Part shown: positions 1 to 8,852 of the stretch, piece by piece
Position numbering within the stretch: the stretch's first letter is position 1
Layout: each line of letters opens with the position of its first letter
Assembly: GCF_900205965.1 (NCBI RefSeq)
Contig: NZ_OAOF01000013.1
Coordinates: forward strand, 85,242 to 149,241
Source: Lacrimispora amygdalina
GTDB taxonomy: Bacteria; Bacillota; Clostridia; Lachnospirales; Lachnospiraceae
DNA length: 64,000 nucleotides
Reading direction: 5' to 3'
Notes under the pieces: model-generated
The model's input: the letters and a program-made list of their open reading frames with translations, nothing else
The model's database searches: none
Told to the model about the DNA's origin: nothing
Program-made: the position numbers and the translations under genes

Positions 1-73
1 GCTGTCCAAATACCCGGCCATCCCAAATCGCAAATCCTGCAAGAATCCCCAGCAGCAACGCTTTAAATACCAT
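1..73 (-). CDS. PTS mannose/sorbose-family EIIC, N-terminal fragment
   Basis: Only the first 24 codons lie in the window; the gene runs off the left edge. The visible start is MVFKALLLGILAGFAIWDG, a hydrophobic first membrane segment, preceded by an AAGGAGGAGAA ribosome binding site. Its place directly after an EIIB gene on the same strand points to the membrane channel subunit (EIIC) of a mannose/fructose/sorbose-family phosphotransferase system. The EIID subunit would be expected further left, outside the window. Confidence 0.7.
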   Translation of the reverse strand, partial: MVFKALLLGILAGFAIWDGRVFGQ

Positions 74-89
74 ATAATTCTCCTCCTTC

Positions 90-575
90 TTATTTATGAA
101 ACTCTTTTAAAATCTCATCGTACTGCAGTTTCTTTTCTGTAGGCACCGCCTGCAGATAAATCCCCTTTCCCAAAGCATGTATCTTCTCAATCGCCTCCAC
201 ATCCTCCTTATCCAGGTACACCTGTCTCTCCACCATCTTCTTGTCCGGTGCTTTTCTGATTCCGCCCAGACAAACATCCGAAACGGCATCACACCGTTCT
301 ATTAAATAAAGAGCATCCTGTACACTTGCGGTTACTACGAAGATTGTCCGTCCGCTATGTTTGGGATTATTGATTACTGCCACCGCTCCCTCCAGGGATT
401 TAATGGATAATGTAACCTGGGGCGGCTTTGCCATCTGGAAAGCCATTTGCATGAGTTTATCTGTGACTGCCTTATCATTGGCAACCAATATGGTATCTGC
501 TCCCAAAAATGAAGCCCAGCTTACCGCAACCTGACCGTGAATCAAACGGTCATCCACCCGTAATAATTTAATCAT
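90..575 (-). CDS. PTS mannose/fructose/sorbose-family EIIB
   Basis: Cytoplasmic phosphocarrier that passes phosphate from EIIA to the incoming sugar. At 161 residues it has the usual EIIB length. The N-terminal VDDRLIHGQV block is the family signature and His13 in it is the expected phosphorylation site. The gene lies 16 bases upstream of the EIIC start and downstream of EIIA, so A, B and C form one operon transcribed leftward. The sugar cannot be read from sequence; mannose, sorbose, fructose and amino sugars are all possible in this family. Confidence 0.93.
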   Translation of the reverse strand: MIKLLRVDDRLIHGQVAVSWASFLGADTILVANDKAVTDKLMQMAFQMAKPPQVTLSIKSLEGAVAVINNPKHSGRTIFVVTASVQDALYLIERCDAVSDVCLGGIRKAPDKKMVERQVYLDKEDVEAIEKIHALGKGIYLQAVPTEKKLQYDEILKEFHK

Positions 576-616
576 TCTTCCCTCCAGTGCCGCAAAACAG
601 GCGGCGTAAAGTCCAT

Positions 617-1060
617 TTACAGTTCCTCAAGATCATCCGTCTCACACCTGCTTTCATCCAGGAGATCATTGACAAGAGCAATGGTGTTTCTGGAATTTTC
701 GATTGCGCTTTTTAATAACTGTCTGTCCGATGACTTCTCTCCACTCATGGGAAGCATGGCAATTTCCAGCAGCAGCCCCAGATTCAGACCTGTGACCAGA
801 TAAATGTTTTCTCCTGGACTGAGCAGCTCCATAGCCGCTCTGGTCGTACTTCCTCCTGCAATATCACTGATGATAATCGTAATTGCCTCCTCAGAATCAT
901 ACCTCATCTTAGCCTCAATCATGCCGGTTATCTCAGGAATTGTTTCTTTTGCACTGATCGAGACAAAATCAATGTAATCCGTCTCTCCCATAACCAGCTT
1001 CACGGATGTAAGTATGCCCTTGGCAAAGTCCCCATGTGTTACAAGTATAATCCGCTTCAT
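617..1060 (-). CDS. PTS mannose-family EIIA
   Basis: Small EIIA domain protein that takes phosphate from HPr. The start is placed at the ATG ending at 1060 because AAAGGAGGAAT precedes it and the family start MKRIILVTHGDFAKG follows; a longer open frame to 1147 has no such support. His9 in THGDF is the expected phosphorylated histidine. SDIAGGSTTRAA and the following segment match EIIA-Man. It is the first gene of the leftward PTS operon, which faces a divergent GntR regulator across a 215-bp intergenic region. Confidence 0.93.
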   Translation of the reverse strand: MKRIILVTHGDFAKGILTSVKLVMGETDYIDFVSISAKETIPEITGMIEAKMRYDSEEAITIIISDIAGGSTTRAAMELLSPGENIYLVTGLNLGLLLEIAMLPMSGEKSSDRQLLKSAIENSRNTIALVNDLLDESRCETDDLEEL

Positions 1061-1091
1061 ATTCCTCCTTTCTATCTCTTTCCCCCGTAAT

Positions 1092-1099
1092 GTATATAC
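1092..1099. promoter_or_regulatory. Possible second HutC-type operator half-palindrome
   Basis: GTATATAC is a perfect GT-N4-AC palindrome, the core pattern bound by HutC-type GntR regulators. It sits about 32 bases upstream of the EIIA start codon, where a bound repressor could block the PTS operon. It is short and could occur by chance in AT-rich DNA; the support is mainly the stronger matching site at 1207-1218. Confidence 0.35.
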
Positions 1100-1206
1100 T
1101 TTTAAACTAAGTATATTCATTTCCTTTTGTTTCCCATATATTATCACAAAAAAAACAATATTGCAACTAATTTTATCTGTAATATTATCTAAATTTTATG
1201 TCCATT

Positions 1207-1240
1207 TTGTATAGACAATCGTCTTGTTCCGGTATATAAT
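1207..1240 (+). promoter_or_regulatory. Promoter and operator of the GntR regulator
   Basis: A TAGACA -35 (1212-1217), 17-base spacer and TATAAT -10 (1235-1240) lie 36 bases upstream of the regulator start. The palindrome TTGTATAGACAA (1207-1218) overlaps the -35 box and has the GT-N4-AC core of HutC-type operators. This suggests autorepression by the GntR protein, relieved by a sugar ligand. The assignment to this regulator is inference from position. Confidence 0.6.
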
Positions 1241-1275
1241 AATATGAGGCAGATATGCCCTGAAGGAGTGTGTCT

Positions 1276-1986
1276 ATGAATCAGAAACCAAAGTATATAC
1301 AAATAAAGGACAGTATATTAAAAGATATAAAAAACCAGACGCTCCATGCCGGAGACCAGATACCCACGGAAACGGAGCTTTGTGATCGCTTTCATGTCAG
1401 CAGAATGACCGTCAATAAAGCGATTTCTGCGCTCACATCCGAAGGCTATATTCGGAGAGTTGCGGGTAAGGGGAGCTTTGTTACCAGCTCACTGGTACAA
1501 AAACAATTTCACCACCAGCCAATCAGCTTTACGGAGGACATGGAATCCATAGGATTAAAATCGGGTGCGAGACTGTTAGAATACAGAATCTATCGTGGCA
1601 GCGACATTCCGGCAGAGATCGCCCAGAAGCTTCAGGCCGGTCCGGATGATTTAATCCACTATTTCTCCAGAATACGGACAGGCAATGAGATGATTATCAG
1701 CATCAGCTATAATTACGTACCGTGCAATACCATACCTGCCATTGACATAGCCAGCCTGGAACATTCATTTTTTCAATATTTAAAAAAACTGGGATTTATA
1801 GATCTGCATACCGTCGACTTCTCTCTTTCAGCAACGCTTCCTACTCCGGAACAAAAAAAACTGCTGGAGATAGAAAATGAGGCACTTTTAAAAGTATCCC
1901 ATATTACCTGCAGCAGTCAGAATGATATTCTGGAATATATTGATACATATTATATCGGCAGCATGTATACATACCGGCTGGATTAA
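1276..1986 (+). CDS. GntR/HutC-family transcriptional regulator of the PTS operon
   Basis: Residues 1-75 form a GntR winged helix (TETELCDRFHVSRMTVNKA is the recognition region), followed by a UTRA ligand-binding domain (residues about 95-235). 236 residues is normal for the HutC subfamily, which usually binds sugar phosphates or other metabolites. ATG at 1276 is chosen over GTG at 1270 because AAGGAG at 1263-1268 gives a seven-base spacing only for the ATG. Divergent from the PTS operon, it is the likely local regulator. Its stop codon overlaps that of the convergent debranching-like gene. Confidence 0.9.
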   Translation: MNQKPKYIQIKDSILKDIKNQTLHAGDQIPTETELCDRFHVSRMTVNKAISALTSEGYIRRVAGKGSFVTSSLVQKQFHHQPISFTEDMESIGLKSGARLLEYRIYRGSDIPAEIAQKLQAGPDDLIHYFSRIRTGNEMIISISYNYVPCNTIPAIDIASLEHSFFQYLKKLGFIDLHTVDFSLSATLPTPEQKKLLEIENEALLKVSHITCSSQNDILEYIDTYYIGSMYTYRLD

Positions 1987-3827
1987 TCCGCTCTGCCCAT
2001 TAAAACCACAATTGTCCTGGGAGGAATGAGAAAGCTCTTTCCTTCCAGAACCGGTTCCTTTCCTTCCTCATACTTCCCGTTTTCTTCCAGCTTATGTGTA
2101 TGGAACACCACATGCCATTGTTGTTTTTTAGGAAGGTTTGGAAGGTCAAAGGTATGAGGCTCCCAGTGCATGTTATAAGCAACATAAAAATGATTGTCTG
2201 ACGTCCCATCCTCCTTTTTTGCATAATCTCCCCAATAAAGAATGCCCAGCTGGCGCCTGAAATTCTCATATTCCGGATACCACGGCTTTACTCCGTGATA
2301 GGATACATCAGGAAATCCACAGGCCAGATAATCCCTGTTCTTTGCTTCTTCCCTTCTGTGAAATACCGGATGGGCCTTTCGGAATGCTATAACAGATTTT
2401 ACAAACTCAAAAAGATCCCTGTTTGTTTTTAGAAGGTTCCAGTTTAACCAGGATGTTTCATTATCCTGGCAATATGCATTGTTATTGCCGGACTGGGAGT
2501 TTCCAAACTCATCCCCTGCCAGAATCAGAGGCGTTCCCTGGCTCAGCAGCAGCAAAAGGAATGCATTACGCAGCTGCCTTTTTCTAAGGGCCACCACTTT
2601 TTTCTTTCTTGTAGGTCCTTCCGTCCCGCAATTCCAGGAATAATTATAAGGATTTCCATCCTGATTGTATTCACCATTGGCTTCATTATGCTTGGTATCA
2701 TAGGTTACCAGATCCATCATGGTGAATCCATTGGTATTTGCCATATAATGAATTACCCCCCGGTCAGAGGGGTTGTTTCTGGTCCGGAAAACCAGATTCT
2801 TTATCTGCTCCTCATCCCCTTTGAGCACTCGTCTCATATCCGTCTGAAAGCTGTCATTATATTCTGCAAGATACTTCGCCTGATTCAGAGGAATATTCCC
2901 CCAAAAATCAGCCCAGAGTTTTACCCCCACCAGATAAGGATCTCGTCCGATTACATCAAGAGGGGGATAACCCACCAGATGAATCCCGTCCAGATGAAAC
3001 TCCTCCGTCCAGAAACGGACTGCATCCAGAACAAAGGAAGGAGACTCCTTCCCTGTAAAATACAGCTCTGTAATAAGCTCTATTCCTTCTTTATGAAGCG
3101 CTTTTACCAGACTTTTCAGTTCTCCGGCCGGATCTTTCTTATCGCCGGAAGCATAGGAAGCTTTAGGTGCAAAATAATATCCAGAGGTATATCCCCAATA
3201 GTTTAATTTACCAGTGGGTTTATCCACACCATAAGGACTGCCCTGCACAACCTCAGGAAGAATCACTTCACCAAACTCATAAACCGGCATCAATTCAACG
3301 GTTGTAATCCCCAGTTCTTTGAGATAAGGAATTTTTTCCTCAATTGCACGAAAGGTTCCTTTATTCCTGGTTCCTGAAGTAGAATGCATGGAAAATCCAC
3401 GAATATGAAGCCGGTAAATCACAGAATCCTCATACGGAATCAAAGGGCGCCTGTCATCTCCCCAGTCGAACGGGTCAGATACAGCGGGGCTTTTAGAGAT
3501 TTGGTCTGCTCCTTTTAAATCTCCCCAGATCTCCTTACCTGTAAAGGCTCTCCCATACGGATCAGAAAACCGTTTTCCGTCTATCTCATAGCAATAGTAA
3601 ATCCCGGAAAAGTCATCACCCAGTATGGTAGCAGAAAAAACTTCCCCCCGCTTATTTTTCTCTGGAAAAAGGAACGTACAGAAAGGCTGCTTTTCATCTT
3701 CATAAAAAAAGAGCAGTCTTAACTCTTTTCCCTTTGCGGCAACGGAAAAATGAATCCCCCCCCCAGTCTTGGTCATTCCCATGGGATAATATCCGGTTTC
3801 TTTCTCTGCGATCCTGTATTGTTTCAT
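1983..3827 (-). CDS. Glycogen-debranching-like GH13 protein lacking the catalytic residues
   Basis: About 614 residues with an N-terminal CBM48-like beta domain, a GH13 barrel of the isoamylase/GlgX type and a C-terminal beta domain. The scaffold is clear: NYWGYTSGYYFAPKASYAS, KHNEANGEYNQDG, SWNCGTEGPT and LAGDEFGNSQSGNNNAYCQD are all GlgX/isoamylase signatures. The four catalytic regions are not. Region I (usually DVVYNH) reads TELYFT; region II (usually GFRFD with the Asp nucleophile) reads GIHLVGY at 281-287; region III (usually AEPW with the acid Glu) reads ADFWG; region IV (usually HDG) reads NTNG. All three catalytic carboxylates are therefore replaced. It is probably a carbohydrate-binding pseudoenzyme. 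Start at 3827 follows AAGGAG; a longer frame to 3857 lacks a ribosome binding site. Confidence 0.85.
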   Translation of the reverse strand: MKQYRIAEKETGYYPMGMTKTGGGIHFSVAAKGKELRLLFFYEDEKQPFCTFLFPEKNKRGEVFSATILGDDFSGIYYCYEIDGKRFSDPYGRAFTGKEIWGDLKGADQISKSPAVSDPFDWGDDRRPLIPYEDSVIYRLHIRGFSMHSTSGTRNKGTFRAIEEKIPYLKELGITTVELMPVYEFGEVILPEVVQGSPYGVDKPTGKLNYWGYTSGYYFAPKASYASGDKKDPAGELKSLVKALHKEGIELITELYFTGKESPSFVLDAVRFWTEEFHLDGIHLVGYPPLDVIGRDPYLVGVKLWADFWGNIPLNQAKYLAEYNDSFQTDMRRVLKGDEEQIKNLVFRTRNNPSDRGVIHYMANTNGFTMMDLVTYDTKHNEANGEYNQDGNPYNYSWNCGTEGPTRKKKVVALRKRQLRNAFLLLLLSQGTPLILAGDEFGNSQSGNNNAYCQDNETSWLNWNLLKTNRDLFEFVKSVIAFRKAHPVFHRREEAKNRDYLACGFPDVSYHGVKPWYPEYENFRRQLGILYWGDYAKKEDGTSDNHFYVAYNMHWEPHTFDLPNLPKKQQWHVVFHTHKLEENGKYEEGKEPVLEGKSFLIPPRTIVVLMGRAD

Positions 3828-3853
3828 CCCTCTTCTCCTTTGCAGCTGTCCTG

Positions 3854-5668
3854 TCACTGATTCTCAATCTGCTCCGCCAGATCGTTTAAATACATCCAGC
3901 GTTCCATCTTCTCCTCTAAAAGTTCCTCTTTTTGTGCCTTTTCTTCCATCAGCTGGTTGAGCCTTCCATAGTCACTGGCTGCTTCCTCAATCTTACCATC
4001 CAGTGTCTCAATTGACGATTCCAAAGCAGCTATATCATCTTCAATGGTCTCCCACTCCCTCTGTTCCTTGTAGGAAAACCGAAGTTTCCGCTCTCCTTTA
4101 GGCTTTTCCCGTCCCTTTTTTTCTCCTGCGTCCGGTTTTTTCTCGGTTCCTGCATCGTTCCCCGCAAGTCCATCCGGATACCTGGCTGCAAATGCTGCCT
4201 GATAATCCGTAAATCCGCCCTCATACTGTGTAACCCTGCCTTGTCCTTCAAAAGCGAAAATTCTCCGCACAACCCGGTCTAAAAAGTAACGGTCATGGGA
4301 TACTGTTATGACAATACCGGGAAAACTGTCTAAATAATCTTCCAGAATGGTGAGTGTCTGGATATCCAGATCATTGGTAGGCTCGTCAAGCAGCAGAACA
4401 TTGGGCGCTTCCATGAGGATCCGAAGCAGATACAGCCGTCGTTTCTCCCCGCCGGAAAGCTTTTCTACGGTTGTATACTGGACACTGGATGGAAATAGGA
4501 ACCGTTCTAACATCTGGGAGGCGCTGACGCTGCCGTCTTTTGTTTTCACGTATTCTGCGGCACTTCGGATATAATCGATTACCTTTAAACTGCCGTCCAT
4601 ATCCTCATTTTCCTGAGAGAAATAACCCATTTTCACAGTCTGCCCTACCGTTACAGTTCCTTCATCGGGATTTAGCCAGCCTGCAATTATTTTCATTAGA
4701 GTGGACTTACCCGATCCATTGGGACCGATGATTCCGATACGGTCATTTCTCAGGAAAATATAATTAAAATCTTTCATCAGGACCTTATCACCAAAAGCCT
4801 TTGTAATTCCTTCCAGTTCTACGGTAGTGCGTCCAAGACGGCTCTCTATGGAATCCAGCTCCACGTTCTTATCAGATTCCGGCGCCTTTTGGTCCCGTAA
4901 AGCCTCATACCGCTCGATATGGGCCTTTTGTTTGGTGGAACGGGCTCTTGCACCTCTTTGCATCCATTGCAGCTCAATCCGTAGAATGGACTGGCGCTTC
5001 CGCTCCGTTGCCTGCTCCATATCCATTCGGTCTGCCTTCAGTTTCAAATAGCCGCCATAGTTTTCCTGATAACTGTAAAGCTTTCCCTTATCAAGCTCCA
5101 CGATCCGGCTGGTCACGCTGTCCAGAAAATACCGGTCATGGGTTACCATTAAAAGAGCACCCTTAAAACGGCGCAGATAATCTTCCAGCCAGTCAGCCAT
5201 GCTGCTGTCCAGATGGTTGGTCGGCTCATCAAGAACCAGTAAATCTGCAGTGGAAAGCAAAACGCTTACCAACGCAACCCTCTTCCTCTGACCGCCGGAA
5301 AGCGTGTCTACTCTGGTATCAAATTCAGTAAATCCCAGTCTGGTCAGCATGCTCTTTGCCTGACTTTCTAAATCCCATACATGTTCATGACCTTCGTTCT
5401 CCCGGATAATACTTTCCAGAATGGTCTCTCCCTCTTCAAATCTGGGATTCTGGGAAAGAAAGCGGATATCTAAGTTTCTGCCCTTTGCCACAGTTCCCCC
5501 ATCCGGCTCTTCAAGCCCTGCCACAATGCGCAGCAGCGTGGACTTACCCGTACCGTTAATTCCAATCAGGCCGATCTTTTCCCCTTCATTTATGCTGAAG
5601 CTGGTGTCATCAAACAGCAGCCGTTCCGTATATGATTTTGTTAAATGCTCAATTGTCAATAAATTCAT
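3854..5668 (-). CDS. uup: ABC-F ATPase, Uup type
   Basis: Two ABC ATPase domains in one soluble protein of 604 residues, without membrane segments: Walker A GINGTGKST and GPNGSGKST, signatures LSGGQRKR and LSGGEKRR, Walker B LVLDEPTNHLD and LLLDEPTNDLD. Between them is the Uup-type linker with MQRGARARSTKQKAHIERYE. A charged coiled coil follows after residue 530, as in Uup, where it binds branched DNA or the ribosome. ABC-F proteins act on stalled ribosomes; some give antibiotic resistance, but nothing here points to that. Downstream gene begins within 30 bases, so co-transcription is likely. Confidence 0.88.
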   Translation of the reverse strand: MNLLTIEHLTKSYTERLLFDDTSFSINEGEKIGLIGINGTGKSTLLRIVAGLEEPDGGTVAKGRNLDIRFLSQNPRFEEGETILESIIRENEGHEHVWDLESQAKSMLTRLGFTEFDTRVDTLSGGQRKRVALVSVLLSTADLLVLDEPTNHLDSSMADWLEDYLRRFKGALLMVTHDRYFLDSVTSRIVELDKGKLYSYQENYGGYLKLKADRMDMEQATERKRQSILRIELQWMQRGARARSTKQKAHIERYEALRDQKAPESDKNVELDSIESRLGRTTVELEGITKAFGDKVLMKDFNYIFLRNDRIGIIGPNGSGKSTLMKIIAGWLNPDEGTVTVGQTVKMGYFSQENEDMDGSLKVIDYIRSAAEYVKTKDGSVSASQMLERFLFPSSVQYTTVEKLSGGEKRRLYLLRILMEAPNVLLLDEPTNDLDIQTLTILEDYLDSFPGIVITVSHDRYFLDRVVRRIFAFEGQGRVTQYEGGFTDYQAAFAARYPDGLAGNDAGTEKKPDAGEKKGREKPKGERKLRFSYKEQREWETIEDDIAALESSIETLDGKIEEAASDYGRLNQLMEEKAQKEELLEEKMERWMYLNDLAEQIENQ

Positions 5669-5706
5669 TCTTTGCTGTTCTCCTGTAATCTCTGTCTGAT
5701 CCCTTA

Positions 5707-6462
5707 CTATTCAATTACAAGCTCCACCGGACAGTGATCAGAACCTGTCACCTGGGTGTGAATGTCCGCGCTTACCAGCCTGTCCACCAGAGATTGCGAT
5801 ACGCAGAAGTAATCGATACGCCACCCTGCATTCTTCTCCCTCGCCCGGAAACGGTACGACCACCAGGAATAAATCTCTTTCTGATCCGGATAAAAATAGC
5901 GGTAGGTATCCACAAACCCGTTTTCTACAAGTGCGGTAAACTTCTCTCTCTCCTCATCGGTAAAGCCTGCATTTTTCCGGTTGGTTTTGGGATTTTTCAA
6001 ATCAATTTCTTTATGTGCAACATTTAAGTCTCCGCAGAATATAACCGGTTTCTTCTCCTCCAGCTCTTTTAAATAAGCAAGAAATGCATCCTCCCAGGTC
6101 ATTCGGTAAGGAAGACGCGCCAGTTCATTCTGGGAATTGGGTGTATAGCAGGTTACCACGTAATATTCCTGAAATTCGGCTGTTATGATCCGGCCTTCCT
6201 GGTCGTGTTCCTCTATCCCCATTCCATAAGTGACCGATGACGGCTCTTCTTTGGTAAACAGTGCAGTTCCTGAATACCCCTTCTTTATGGCATAATTCCA
6301 ATATTGATAATAGCCAGGGAGAGAAAGGTCAATCTGGCCTTCCTGAAGCTTGCTTTCCTGAATACAGAATACATCTGCATCTACCTCATGGAAATAATCC
6401 AGAAAGCCTTTCTCCACACAGGCACGAAGTCCATTCACATTCCATGATATCATTTTTTTCAT
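5707..6462 (-). CDS. xth: Exodeoxyribonuclease III / AP endonuclease
   Basis: Base-excision repair nuclease of the endonuclease-exonuclease-phosphatase fold. Visible motifs: ISWNVNGLRAC at the N terminus (metal-binding Asn), IQESKLQ (metal Glu), the CYTPN region, GDLNVAH (catalytic Asp and Asn) and the C-terminal TGSDHCPVELVIE with the catalytic SDH. The 251-residue length is normal. The ATG at 6462 follows GGAGGAGAACGCG; an upstream in-frame start at 6480 would lack this site. It lies upstream of uup on the same strand with a 38-base gap. Confidence 0.95.
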   Translation of the reverse strand: MKKMISWNVNGLRACVEKGFLDYFHEVDADVFCIQESKLQEGQIDLSLPGYYQYWNYAIKKGYSGTALFTKEEPSSVTYGMGIEEHDQEGRIITAEFQEYYVVTCYTPNSQNELARLPYRMTWEDAFLAYLKELEEKKPVIFCGDLNVAHKEIDLKNPKTNRKNAGFTDEEREKFTALVENGFVDTYRYFYPDQKEIYSWWSYRFRAREKNAGWRIDYFCVSQSLVDRLVSADIHTQVTGSDHCPVELVIE

Positions 6463-6520
6463 CGCGTTCTCCTCCGTCAAAAATATATTGTTAGTATACC
6501 ATTTAAAACTGCATTAGAAA

Positions 6521-6567
6521 AGGGGCTGTCGCATCAGCTGATTGAAATCAGCAGGTGTTCAGCCCCT
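6521..6567 (-). terminator. Hairpin terminator after the guaB cluster
   Basis: AGGGGCTG (6521-6528) pairs with CAGCCCCT (6560-6567), with a second nested stem around TCAGCTGATT. Read leftward it ends in TTTTC. It lies about 100 bases after the IMP dehydrogenase stop and before xth, so it probably separates the two transcription units. Confidence 0.6.
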
Positions 6568-6663
6568 CCAAATGCATATATTTTCAGACTCCCGGTCCGT
6601 TAAATCCCACTTCAACGGCAAGTCCGCTTATGGCAGCCTCGGTACTGTCCATGTACCTGCTGC

Positions 6664-8154
6664 TTAGTAATTTTTATCTTTCAGTATGATATCATGGGCT
6701 CCGCCTTCCCTGATACTCATGGGGGAAACAAGGGTGATCCTTGCTTTTTTTTGAAATTCCTCGATGGAAGCGGCCCCGCAGCTTGACATTGTGGACTTTA
6801 TTTTGCTGATAGTGACAGATAAATTATCCTTGAGTGCACCTGCATACGGAACATAACTGTCAACACCTTCTTCAAAATGAGTATCTTTTTTGGCTGACAT
6901 GCTGTAACGCTGCCAGTTCTTTGCTCGATCTGACCCTTCTCCCCAATATTCCTTTACATATTCATTGCCTCTTTTCAGCTTCTTTCCCGGGCTTTCATCA
7001 AACCTTGCAAAATATCTTCCCATCATAACAAAATCCGCCCCCATGGCCAGGGCTATTGCTATGTGATTGTCGTATACAATCCCTCCGTCAGAACAAATAG
7101 GGATGTAGATACCAGTCTTCTCCTTATATCTATCCCTGGCAGAAGTAACTTCCAGTATAGAAGTCGCCTGACCTCTTCCGATCCCCTTCTGCTCACGTGT
7201 AATGCAAATAGACCCGCCGCCAATGCCGACCTTTACAAAATCTGCCCCTGCATCCGCCAGATAACGGAAGCCTTCGGCATCAACCACATTGCCGGCCCCA
7301 ATATATGCCTTCGGAAAATTTGACTTTATATAGGTAATGGCGTCATATTGCCAAGTGGAATAACCATCGGAAGAGTCCAGGCACAATATGTCAGCACCTG
7401 CTTCCAGCAGTGCCGGAACTCGTTCCTCATAATCGTAAGTATTAATTCCTGCACCTACAAGAAGGCTCTTCTTCTCATCAAGAAGCTCTAAAGGGTTTTC
7501 CTTATGAGCTTCGTAATCCTTACGGAACACCATATGGACCAGCTGCTGTTTTTCATTGACGATAGGAAGACAATTTAATTTATTAGCCCAAATCAAGTCA
7601 TTGGCTTCATTCAGGGACATCCCATCCCTCCCTGTAATAAGCGCTTCAAAAGGAGTCATAATATGACAGACTTTTTTATCCAGGGAATCCCTGCTTATTC
7701 TATAATCTCTGCTTGTAATAATTCCCGTAAGAATACCGTCCCAATTTCCGTTAGAAGTAACAGCTATGGTAGTATGCCCGGTATCCTCCTTCAGCCTCAG
7801 TATATCATTCAAAGTGTGTTCTGGTGAAAGATACGAATCACATACAACAAATCCGGATTTGAATTTTTTGACTTTCCGTATCATATCAGCCTGAGAATCA
7901 ATTGTCTGAGCCCCATATATAAATGACAGCCCTCCGCACCGTGCCAATGAAATGGCAAGTTTGTTGTCCGACACAGCCTGCATAATCGCAGATACAAACG
8001 GAATGTTAAGCCTTACGTGTGCCTCCCCTTCTCTAAATCTTGTAATAGGAGTTGTAAGATCAATTTTATCAGGTATGCACAAGGGGGTGGATAAATTAGG
8101 GATCAGCAGATATTCATTAAAGGTTCTGGAAATTTCATTATATAATTTAACCAT
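6664..8154 (-). CDS. guaB: IMP dehydrogenase, Tritrichomonas foetus-like type
   Basis: Oxidises IMP to XMP, the committed step to guanine nucleotides. 496 residues: TIM barrel interrupted by a CBS pair at about 100-220. The active-site loop reads GIGGGSICITREQKGIGRGQ with catalytic Cys317, and the flap carries Arg416-Tyr417 in NWQRY; in the T. foetus enzyme these are Cys319 and Arg418-Tyr419, and the downstream EEGVDSYVPYAG stretch also matches. This bacterial-type enzyme is known for weak mycophenolate sensitivity. It is the last gene of a four-gene cluster and overlaps the preceding HAD gene by 8 bases. Whether it is the housekeeping enzyme or a paralogue for this cluster cannot be told here. 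Confidence 0.93.
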   Translation of the reverse strand: MVKLYNEISRTFNEYLLIPNLSTPLCIPDKIDLTTPITRFREGEAHVRLNIPFVSAIMQAVSDNKLAISLARCGGLSFIYGAQTIDSQADMIRKVKKFKSGFVVCDSYLSPEHTLNDILRLKEDTGHTTIAVTSNGNWDGILTGIITSRDYRISRDSLDKKVCHIMTPFEALITGRDGMSLNEANDLIWANKLNCLPIVNEKQQLVHMVFRKDYEAHKENPLELLDEKKSLLVGAGINTYDYEERVPALLEAGADILCLDSSDGYSTWQYDAITYIKSNFPKAYIGAGNVVDAEGFRYLADAGADFVKVGIGGGSICITREQKGIGRGQATSILEVTSARDRYKEKTGIYIPICSDGGIVYDNHIAIALAMGADFVMMGRYFARFDESPGKKLKRGNEYVKEYWGEGSDRAKNWQRYSMSAKKDTHFEEGVDSYVPYAGALKDNLSVTISKIKSTMSSCGAASIEEFQKKARITLVSPMSIREGGAHDIILKDKNY

Positions 8155-8815
8155 TTGAGACCTCTTTTCCTTCTGCTGCTAAGAAAATGCTTTTCAATTC
8201 GCCGAAATTATTAATAATATAGGTGGGGTTTTGGGCTTTCAGTTCTTCATAAGAATTGTTTCCATAAGTTACACCACAGGTATGACAGCCTGCGCTCCTT
8301 CCCATCTGAAGATCAAATACTGTATCCCCTACCACCAATGCCTCTTCCGGTTCACATTTTTCCTGTTCCAATATTAATTGTGCCATGTCCGGAGCCGGCT
8401 TTTTATTTTTTACGTCCTGTTCGCCGTAAATGCGAGAAATGAAAGGACTTACCTTTAAATGATCCAACAATAGATGAAGAGCCTCTTTGCCCTTACTTGA
8501 GGCAACTGTAATAACGATTCCCTTTTTTGACAGATACTCTATCGTGCTCTTTACATTTGGAAACAATGTAACACTTTCCATGCAGATATCCTGGTATTTT
8601 CTGCGGTATAAATGAATTGCATTATCTATCTCGCTGTCCGGGACTTTTAATACAGAGGAAAAGGTATCCTTAAGCGGAAGACCTATTTTTTCCTGTATGT
8701 CCTTCTCTTTGGCAATTCCATAGCCCAGCTCTTTTCCTGTGGCCTGAATTGTATTTACAATACTGCTCTTTGTATCTGCTATTGTTCCGTCAAAATCTAA
8801 TATTAAAAGCTTCAT
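8147..8815 (-). CDS. HAD-superfamily phosphatase (phosphoglycolate phosphatase-like)
   Basis: 222-residue HAD hydrolase with an alpha-helical C1 cap. Motif I is LDFDGT with nucleophile Asp7 and acid Asp9; motif II VASSKG; motif III Lys in KKPAPD; motif IV VVGDTVFDL. This is the Gph/pyrophosphatase PpaX-like subgroup, active on small phosphoesters, often sugar phosphates or nucleotides. The start at 8815 fits the family N terminus MKLLILDFDGT; the ribosome binding site (GAGGGT) is weak. It overlaps guaB, so a nucleotide or a product of the two U32-like proteins upstream is a plausible but unproven substrate. Confidence 0.85.
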   Translation of the reverse strand: MKLLILDFDGTIADTKSSIVNTIQATGKELGYGIAKEKDIQEKIGLPLKDTFSSVLKVPDSEIDNAIHLYRRKYQDICMESVTLFPNVKSTIEYLSKKGIVITVASSKGKEALHLLLDHLKVSPFISRIYGEQDVKNKKPAPDMAQLILEQEKCEPEEALVVGDTVFDLQMGRSAGCHTCGVTYGNNSYEELKAQNPTYIINNFGELKSIFLAAEGKEVSNG

Positions 8816-8852
8816 GATCCATACCCTCGCATCCTTATAATTACAGTTAATT

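Noticed and set aside
6571..6663. Short leftward frame after guaB (MDSTEAAISGLAVEVGFNG)
   Set aside because: Looks protein-like but has no ribosome binding site and I could not place it in a family; too short to call a remnant.
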